Below, one piece after another: positions 56,955-64,000 of a stretch of 64,000 bases of DNA. The position numbers and the translations under genes were made by a program. The notes beneath the pieces were generated by a model. That model was not told the origin of the DNA. It ran no database searches and worked only from the letters and a program-made list of their open reading frames with translations. Origin of the DNA: Strigamia acuminata (taxonomy: Eukaryota > Arthropoda > Chilopoda > Geophilomorpha > Linotaeniidae); contig OX442317.1 of assembly GCA_949358305.1 (NCBI GenBank), positions 5,150,186-5,214,185 of the forward strand. The letters are read 5' to 3'. Position 1 is the stretch's first letter. Every line of letters starts with the position of its first letter.

Positions 56955-57135
56955 TCGTGCTCAGATCCAACAGTCACTTTGCGACTATTTTTTTAGTGAC
57001 CATTGTAAAATTTATATTAAAATTTATATTAAAATTTGGCTACTTCGCATCAACGTTGCCATTTGCTTTACTATTTAAGCAAGATTTCTATTGGGCATCT
57101 GAATCACTACCAACTCAAGCACCGGTAGTATCACG
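56955..57135 (-). pseudogene. decayed fragment of S1-type domain 2
   Basis: Resembles 48243-48405 of S1: CCAACAGTCACTTTGCGACTATTTTTTTAGTGACC against the S1 counterpart, and CATCTGAATCA. It has an internal tandem duplication (AAAATTTATATT) and deletions that break the frame. Confidence 0.65.
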
Positions 57136-57690
57136 TAATGGAAGGATTGTAGAGGTTGTGGAGGTATCTGGCGATTATTTTTTATTTGCGTTTCTCTTTT
57201 AAGCTCCATATTGAAGGGGTCTATAAACAACTAAAGCTTTTAAACATGTATAGATTATGGAATATTGCGAGTATACTCTGAACCGATACAACGTTGACCT
57301 ATTTCCATTGGTTGAGCCGGATTAAGCCTAACTGTGGACTGTGCTCTACTACGCAAAAAAGTAGTTTAGTTTATTTTTAATAAATTTCAGTGTAAAAAGT
57401 GATTAGAATGATGGATTTTATTTAATTGGTAATAAATTTTTTATTTAATTTGCTAAACCTGCTGTTTTGCTTGTTTTTATTCAATCAAAAAATGTTAGCA
57501 TAGTTCACTTTTGACAATGAAACAAGTGTTGGTAATCGATCACAACGTCTGGAGTCTGGTGTTATGGGCTAATTTTTAAAGGCTTTGTGTGGTTCAACTT
57601 CCGGTGTATGCAATTTGGAAAAACGCACTTTGGCGGCGATTTGAAGCACCAATATAAAAGTTTTTTTCCAAAAACTTGGTTTTTTATATA
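57136..57690. other. intergenic, no supported gene
   Basis: AT-rich sequence without frame, repeat or motif that I can support. Confidence 0.4.
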
Positions 57691-57705
57691 CTAGGTGCAT
57701 TCAAT

Positions 57706-58306
57706 AGGTGCGTTCAATCTGGTTAGAAGAAGTGACTTTCACTTTACTTCCTTTCCTCAAAGTCACTTTTCATTGAATGCACTTACTTACCACCAGACTT
57801 CCATTTCCATTTACCGTGAATTTGCCGAATTTACAATGAATTTGCTGAATTTACCGTGAATTTACCGTGAATTTACCGTGAATTTACCGTGAATTTATCG
57901 TGAATTTACCGTGCATTGCCACACGTGAATTTACCGTGTGCCACACGTGAATCTACCGTGTGCCACACGTTCACGTATATTTACCGTGTGCCACACGTAT
58001 ATTTACCGTGTGCCACACGTAAATTTAGTGTGTGCCACACGTAAATTTACCGTGCCACACGTGTGAATTTACCGTGTTCATCGAGAACAAAATGGCTGCC
58101 ACTGTATTTGTTAAATGTGCAATGCGCATGCGCACGCACATAAGTCACTTTTAAAAGGTGGAAAAGGAACTTTCCAGTTACTTTTCTGAAAGTCACTTAG
58201 GTGACTTTACTTGGTGAAAATGTGACGTAATTATCGTCACTTCCGCCCTCTGAAAGTCAGTTAAGTCAGTTAAGTGACTTTCGACTAGCAGATTGAACGC
58301 ACCTAA
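57706..58306. mobile_element. related MITE inserted in the one above
   Basis: Ends TAGGTGCGTTCAATCTG and CAGATTGAACGCACCTA, nearly the same tips as its host element. Inner arms AAGTGACTTT / AAAGTCACTT. The middle holds the minisatellite listed next. Confidence 0.8.
57822..58078. repeat. minisatellite GAATTTACCGT / GTGCCACACGT
   Basis: First GAATTTACCGT-type units (about 11 bp), then CCACACGTGAATTTACCGTGTG units. It expanded within a MITE. Confidence 0.85.
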
Positions 58307-58575
58307 TAAGTCTAAAACGTGTGCAAAACTCGTTTCGTGTTTGCACGTGACGTCATTCCCATTGAATAACACATTATTCAATGGGAATGGGAATGACGTT
58401 TCGTGTTTGCACGTGACGTCATTCCCATTGAATAACACATTATTCAATGGGAATGGGAATGACGTCACGTGCAAACACGAAACGAGTTTTGCATACGTTT
58501 TAGACTTATTGAATGCACCTACTGTATACTTGTTTGTTTTGGAGTTTGGGCAATGTTGTATCAGTTTAGAGTATA

Positions 58576-58720
58576 GAAAATTATTAACTGCGGTTTACGT
58601 TGCCCTTGGGACCTCTATCTTGCTGTACGGAATTTCTATCTGAGGGATGGTGTCATTGTCTATCTTTAATAAACTTGAGGTAATGCAAAGAACATTAGTT
58701 AATGATTATGTTAGGGCCTC
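58576..58720 (+). mobile_element. second copy of the reverse transcriptase fragment
   Basis: Reads LTAVYVALGTSILLYGISI, near-identical to 52680-52865 but shorter. It begins a shortened copy of the 52.7-54.8 kb segment (58567-59800). Confidence 0.7.
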
Positions 58721-59496
58721 AGAGGGATACAAGTTAATGAATCCTAAGGAACCGTAAGAAAAATATGTATGACGGTTATGTGCCAATTTTAATAGGCATG
58801 GTCTTGCATCATCCCGACTGCTGATACAGAAGGAGCCCAGGTTCTAGGTTAGGGGTAGGCTGGTAGATGTATTCTCTGGATAGTCCTTAAGAACTTTTTG
58901 AAATGGGTTCCGCAGGAGACGTGGGTACGTCCTGAAGCTTTGGTCAACATTCTTTTAGAGTCATTTTTTTTCGACTCATTCATTTTCCAGTCGCTGCTGC
59001 AACTTGATCCTTATGAAGACAGAGTTATGAGTTTTGTACCCATCACAGATTTTGTTGGGTAGATTTGCTGGACTAATTTTTTTTTAATGTAACTGTACAA
59101 TGAGTTTACTATATTATAGAAATTTCTAACTATTATTTTTTTGCTTGTTTGCTAGTATTATTTCTCTCTGTCCATTGTGTAAATTGAATTCGTGTTTTGC
59201 TATTTATTTCATTGATGAATTTAGTGCAACAATGCATGGCATGAATCAAACATAAATGTTAGATTTATTAATTTTTTTAAATGTGATAATCAAAGAAAGA
59301 AAGATAGTTTAATGTTTAATTTTTATAATGCAAATTGAAAGTTTATTTAGGTCGACAAACTGGATCTGGTATCACACTCGAGCAAACAATAAATCCGACG
59401 AAGGAAATTGTTGAATTGGCAAACCAAACACTTTTGTGAACGCGAAAAAAAGAATCGATACCAAAAGGAGACATTCGACATTACATTTATTGACGA
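58721..59496. repeat. segmental duplication of 52.7-54.5 kb, shortened
   Basis: Shares GGCATGGTCTTGCATCATCCCGACTGCTGATAC, GGAGCCCAGGTTCTAGGTTAGG, the S-type linker fragment (about 58900-59060) and the S2 3' flank, in the same order, with internal deletions. Confidence 0.8.
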
Positions 59497-59800
59497 TTAA
59501 ACACTACAATCGAAATATTGTACGATATCGTCGTACTTTTGCGCCTGTTCATCAACAGTGCACGGCAAAATCAAATATACAGCGTTAGTGACTAAATTAA
59601 CGGGGAATTTAGTGGCAACTACACAGGCGTAAGACAGCTTAAACTCATCGTATCCTATACACTTGAGATGGCTGTTGTCATAATCATTACTCAAAACTGA
59701 TACTCCGTACTTTATTAATGCGAACTTTGCTGGCGGCTTTCTTTACCACAGTTAGGAAAGTTAGTCTAACATTTGCTCAATCAAATTTTGTACATCAGTC
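59497..59800 (-). pseudogene. truncated copy of secreted gene S2
   Basis: The final about 65 codons of S2 are nearly unchanged (VVATKFPVNLVTNAVYLILP, FDCSV) but two conserved cysteines are lost (IGYDE for IGCDE, LSYAC for LSCAC), frame is lost upstream of about 59700, and the earlier exons are absent. Confidence 0.85.
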
Positions 59801-60595
59801 TAAACAGTAATGCCTCTATAATTGGTTTGATAGCATGCAGTTCGCTTAATTTATTTATCTCTCTTTGCTGAAATATTAAATTAAATTTGTAGCTTAGAAT
59901 TAATTAAATTAGATGAGATTGCGATGCTGCTACGTGTAGATTTCAGGGTGTTCAGGCATGTTGTACTGTACGTCACCTTCGTGCAGATAGTAGCGCGTGA
60001 TCTGCGACAGCTAGTCTGGAAAGGACGACGAAACAATTAGTTTAACTCTGAATGAAACGTTTTTTATCTAACAGGAGTCTGACCGACATTCTGCCATGGT
60101 AAGTCTTTTGTGACTTTTCTATCATTACGATAATTCAAGGCAAAGTTTTGTCTGTACTATTCAACATAAAAAAAATTAATATCACATACGTAGTTTCTTA
60201 AAACATCAATTTTTTTCTTCAGTTTTTTGCTGATTACAACAACTTTAGGTGATTTTATACAATTTATTATAAGTTAATTTGGTTGAACTCTGTGTCTTAC
60301 CATGTACCACACACTGGACTTGATTCAGAAATCATTTTTGATTTTCTGGACATATTTTGTTCTAGAAAACGTCACATTTCGTATTCAAACTTCAATATCT
60401 CACTCTCAGTAAAAAGAAAGAGAAAAGAAAATTAAAACATTTCTCACCACGAGGAAAAATGAGATCAATTAATTTTAATTTAGACGGTAATATAAAACCA
60501 GATTTAAAGGTTCACCGAGCATCTCGGCATTTTTAATAGTTCACCAACAACTTATCATGTAAAATGACGTAGAAATATGTAGATATATATATATA
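59801..60595. other. intergenic with a decayed cysteine-rich exon
   Basis: At about 60296-60375, minus strand, a sequence resembles the last exon of the 62-kb peptide gene (NKICPENQK against NQVCPEGTK) but stops early. At about 59935-60015 a minus-strand frame (ITRYYLHEGDVQYNMPEHPE) after a TTTCCAG acceptor could be a lone exon; I do not recognise it. Confidence 0.35.
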
Positions 60596-61810
60596 CAGGG
60601 TGGAACAAAAGTCTGTTCCCCTCAAATATTTCCTCAGCAATTGCATCTAGGCCAACTTTGATGAAGCGATCGTATAGGAAGTGGGGTGAGAGCAATCCAA
60701 TGATGTCATCAAATTTGACCTTGATGGTTATTTTCAAGGTTATTCACTTGCTAACTTCTAAACCAATCAGGTTAGAGCAAAAAGGTCAATTACAAAGTTG
60801 TAGAGCACCATCAAATTAGTACTATCCAACTTATCTTAGTCATCTTAAGTTAAATGTTTTCTTTTTAAAAAGGAGACAAATCACAAAAAAATTAGCAAAG
60901 TGAAATTTTTTAACCCTCGGAGGCATAAGGATAAAATGTGCCGTTCTGGTTAAGCCATTACGGATTCATGGACAATTTTTAAGTCGATTGGTTAAAGCGC
61001 CATTTAGTTTGTTATTAGTTTGGAACTAATTTTATTGAGGACGTAATGCCTAAACAATAAAAATAAATAGATTTGAGCCATCTGGAGGTGGTTTTAATCA
61101 CTACTGGTAAATGCGAAAAGCTGTTCACTGAAGCGCTGTTTACAAATACAGCAAAGCCAGCTTAAAAGTTATGCTGGAGTTTTAAGGGGCACAAAATTTC
61201 TAAGTTGAATATTTAAATAAATGATGAATCATTACAAATTTCACCTGAGATTTACTTTATTATCAGATAAACAAAGTCACAAATTTTCAGCAGAAAAAAT
61301 TTATAGGAAAAAAAATTTTTCTATTCAAGAAAAAGCTTGTCCATAAATCCGTGTAGCCAAGGGTTAATCTTGTGATAAAATATTTATTGAGGCATTAAAA
61401 AAGGCAGTGGTTTTTCTTGTTTACTTGCATAATGATGCACATTTGAATACGTTTATTTAAGTAATTTAGTATTTTTGTGATAGAAATTTAAGTTTTGTCA
61501 CAATGGCTAGCTTTATTTCAGCTGATTTGTCTCCTTTTTAAAAGGAAAACATTTAACTTAAGATCACTAAGATAAGTTGGATAGTACTAATTTGATGGTG
61601 CTCTACAACTTTGTAATTGACTTTTTTGCTCTAACCTGATTGGTTTAGAAGTTAGCAAGTGAATATCCTTGAAAATGGCTGTCAAGGTCAAATTTGATGA
61701 CATCATTGGATTGCTCTCACCCAACTTCCTATACGATCGCTTCATCAAAGTTGGCCTAGATGCAATTGCTGAGGAAATATTTGAGGGGAACAGACTTTTG
61801 TTCCACCCTG
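60596..61810. mobile_element. CAGGGTG foldback transposon, complete
   Basis: CAGGGTGGAACAAAAGTCTG at the left, its inverse at the right. The arms match for about 245 bp (to near 60841 and from about 61565), including GATGAAGCGATCGTATAGGAAG. TA lies on both sides. The middle (about 720 bp) has no transposase frame. Confidence 0.88.
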
Positions 61811-61989
61811 TATATCAAATATATATTTTTTCTTTTGGAAATGACTGTTCGATGTGATGTTTGTGTTGACTCATTCGTGCATTATATGCTTTAGTGTTTC
61901 TGAGTTTTTCGGAAATAAAATAATTATAAAAATAAATTTTCAGTGGATTACGACGATTTATTGAATTCATTTCAAATTAATTTGGTTGA

Positions 61990-62854
61990 ACAGAATCAGT
62001 CTCGTACCAGTATACATTCTGCGATTGGAGGACAAGGGCATACCAAACATTCGACTTTCTTTAGGTTGCATTTTGTACCTTCTGGACATACTTGGTTCTA
62101 AAAAACGAAAAAAATGCATAATTAATCGATTTCTCATTTCTAATTCAAACTTTAATACCGGTATCTCTATTTTCTATGAATCAATGACAAAAAAAAATAA
62201 AAAAAAATTCTCACCACGCAGGCATCTGTAAAGCAAACAATAAGAAAATATACATTTGACTCACACACTTAAAATTGATTTTGCACAAATATAACAAAAC
62301 ATACGGCAGCAGTGACACTTCTTGCATCGAATCCATGTAGATAAACAATTCTTTGGACACACTTCTTTCGGGGGACAAAATGGTCGGCCTAAAACACATT
62401 TTTCACTTTTAAAACTTAACGGTAGAATCAAATTATAGTCACTTACACTGTCTTACGGAATAACAAGGCGCCTAACAAGACATTTTACAGTCTAAAAAAT
62501 AAAATAATAATAATTCTCAGTTTGGGAAGGTCAAATGCAGTGATGTAACCTACGGAGCAGGGAGTTGGACTGGGTTTTTGGTTACAACATTCGAGGGAAC
62601 CTCCGAACTGAACTTTGTAACACTTGGCAGTGGATTCGTCAGAACCAACTTTTAAATCTGGAATAAAAATAACGATAATGTGATTTTTTTAAAAAAATTA
62701 TTTTCTTGAGAATTTTCGTTTTAGAATCAAAAGTGTCAAAATTAATGAATAAATAAATGAAGTTTTTGCTTAAATTCTTTGAATTCGTGTAGTAAAAGTC
62801 GTGTTTATTCTTATCATTGCACAAAACAATAAATACAAGCAGAACGAGCTTCAT
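61990..62854 (-). CDS. small cysteine-rich secreted peptide gene, exons uncertain
   Basis: Signal-peptide exon ends near 62854 (MKLVLLVFIVLC). A second exon near 62552-62659 reads TAKCYKVQFGGSLECCNQKP. A third piece near 62270-62390 reads RPFCPPKEVCPKNC then CKKCHCCRMFCYICAK. The last piece near 61995-62098 reads NQVCPEGTKCNLKKVECLVC then CPPIAECILVRD and stops. The cysteine density and leader suggest a secreted disulfide-rich peptide. I could not join all pieces in one phase; a candidate exon at 62453-62493 has a stop in the cysteine frame. The gene may be damaged or have more exons. Confidence 0.45.
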
Positions 62855-62859
62855 GTTGA

Positions 62860-63352
62860 TTATTCTTTAGTTTTTTTAGAAGAGTATGCAAAATTTGCGA
62901 CGTGACTTTGAATTATATACCTTAAATCCCGTCCTCAGAAGAGTTTATTTCATATTTACAGGTGAAAGGTAAATTTCTTTTGTCTAATCACAAACCAGTA
63001 TTTCGCGTCAATGCAATGCGGTGAAGTGAATGATAATAATAATATGGTAATGAAATAAAGAAGAAATTTAAATACTAAGTTTTCTTCGTCGACACTGAAC
63101 TAATAACTGTCAATTATCAGTGGTGTCTCGATCGTGTGAAGGTATTCTGCATGTTTAGAGTGATTGAAGATAACTCCGACGTTAGATATAATGAATTTGC
63201 CCATATCTTAATTTTAGTTTGAATATTTAGTGTTAAGCATTTGTTCTCGTTGAATTAAGTTACTTATTTAGACAAAGACAATAGTTATATCTTGTATTTT
63301 GGAAATAAATAGAAAATTTTAAATTTTTTGTTTGTTAAATTACATTAATTTT
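62860..63352. other. intergenic, promoter side of two divergent genes
   Basis: AT-rich; no frame, repeat or element that I can support. It separates the peptide gene (-) from the XPC-like gene (+). Confidence 0.4.
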
Positions 63353-63358
63353 ATGGTT

Positions 63359-64000
63359 ATGTTCGTTCAGAATGAGATGTTAGAGATTGAACCGTTAGAG
63401 ATTGAACCAAAGAATATGACATTGACCGAACTGAAAAAATTTGTTTCTTTGTTTCACGTCGAATTTTGGCGGTGGTTGACTTGTGCAAGAACATATTTAA
63501 TCGATGAGGTGGATTTTAGGACTGTAAATAGGAATTTGGATTTCGCCACCTTTTTGATAGCCGCGCTGCGTTTGCTCGGTCTTGATGCTTGTTTGATTTT
63601 GTCGATGCAGCCGATGTCTATCAAGGCGGTTTATTTGATCAAGCCTAATAAGCCGGTCAGCGTGGATGAGGAAGACGCGAAAAATAATTCCGGTGCTAAT
63701 TTGAAAAGATTGCAAACAACTACGGATGCGGAGGGCGAAAACCAAGCGCAGAAAAAACAAAAAACGATTTAAGAGGAAGATAAAGAATTCAACAACTATA
63801 ATTGTTAGGCGGAGGTCTATTTAGAGGAAGAATCGAAATGGATTTGCATCGACAGTCCGCACGGTGAAGTCAGATTCAGGAGCAACATCGAGGTCAGATC
63901 GAAACATCCGTTCTTTTACATTGTGTCTTTCGACAAAAGGAATGAAATTAAAGATCTGACGTCGAACTACGAGACAAATTGGCCAAAGATCAATCGCAAG
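63359..64000 (+). CDS. XPC/Rad4-like DNA repair protein, partial at right edge
   Basis: XPC recognises distorted DNA in nucleotide excision repair. The segment DFATFLIAALRLLGLDACLIL followed by SMQPMSIKA matches the transglutaminase-like half (ALxLLGLxxRLVLSLQPIP in human XPC). After a Lys/Glu-rich linker, KWICIDSPHGEV, FYIVSFDKRNEIKDLTSNY and ETNWPKINRK match the continuation (WVCVDCVHG, ...DVTQRYD.W...). Between the two halves in-frame stops occur at 63770 and 63806. They vanish if an intron runs from 63662 (GTCAGC) or 63668 (GTGGAT) to the acceptor TTAG at 63806-63809, but these donors are weak. It is a real gene with one intron, or a pseudogene. The N-terminal part of the family is not seen upstream. 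Confidence 0.6.

Larger units (their letters stand above)
57691..58520. mobile_element. palindromic MITE interrupted by its own relative
   Basis: The outer element reads TAGGTGCATTCAAT at 57691, is interrupted, then continues from about 58307 (AATAAGTCTAAAACG...) to ATTGAATGCACCTA at 58520. Joined in thought, it is an almost perfect hairpin: GCAAAACTCGTTTCGTGTTTGCACGTGACGTC and its inverse. A 63-bp inner segment (about 58338-58400) is duplicated at 58402-58465. Confidence 0.82.

Noticed and set aside
57822-58078. CRISPR-like array
   Set aside because: Units are contiguous short tandem repeats without distinct spacers, in a eukaryotic MITE.
58293-58643. 116-codon frame reading through the palindromic MITE into the RT fragment
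   Set aside because: The first two thirds are hairpin repeat; only the last part (LTAVYVALGTS...) is protein-derived.
62211-62399. Frame MCFRPTILSPERS... as the coding frame of the cysteine-rich peptide exon
   Set aside because: The alternative frame of the same bases carries eight cysteines in a regular pattern and a stop at a sensible place, so I prefer that one.
1-64000. tRNA, rRNA or riboswitch genes
   Set aside because: I looked for tRNA B-box (GGTTCGANNCC) and conserved rRNA stretches and saw none convincing on either strand.

Overview
The window is insect nuclear DNA. Its genes are broken by short GT-AG introns, the base composition is AT-rich, it holds a three-exon RpL39, DEG/ENaC (pickpocket-type) channels, a CCcTAA/AACCT-type satellite, and many short inverted-repeat transposons. 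I cannot name the species. A beetle or another holometabolous or hemipteroid insect would fit, but this is inference. Exon boundaries below were read by eye from splice signals, reading phase and comparison among paralogs inside the window.

Layout. (1) 0.9-7 kb: two PPT2-like lysosomal thioesterase genes (one +, one -) separated by transposons, among them an inverted-repeat element filled with telomere-like AACCT repeats and a hAT element with a perfect 8-bp target duplication. (2) 7.5-22 kb: four tandem minus-strand genes (three apparently intact, one with a lost splice donor) for an unrecognised secreted cysteine-rich protein family, with a transposon-linked fragment of a fifth. (3) 22.5-33.5 kb: a second PPT2-like cluster made by tandem duplication of a roughly 5.2-kb three-gene block. 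In each block one different outer gene has died, so four intact and two dead copies remain. (4) 33.6-39.4 kb: RpL39 (-) and a cytosolic carboxypeptidase of the CCP2/3 (AGBL2/3) type (+), with an RFX X-box-like palindrome near its 5' end. (5) 39.7-47.3 kb: two DEG/ENaC channel genes (-) with introns full of nested transposons; the second has one out-of-phase splice junction. (6) 48-60 kb: two larger members of the same cysteine-rich secreted family (-), several degenerate fragments of them, two non-LTR reverse-transcriptase fragments, an RNA polymerase II CTD-like fragment, and nested palindromic MITEs. (7) 60-64 kb: a long foldback transposon, a small cysteine-rich secreted peptide gene (-), and the start of an XPC/Rad4-like DNA repair gene or pseudogene running off the right edge.

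How it fits together. Three gene families (PPT2-like thioesterases, two-domain cysteine-rich secreted proteins, DEG/ENaC channels) each grew by local duplication. RpL39 and the carboxypeptidase are single-copy genes lying between the expanded families. Transposon ends sit at several duplication joints.
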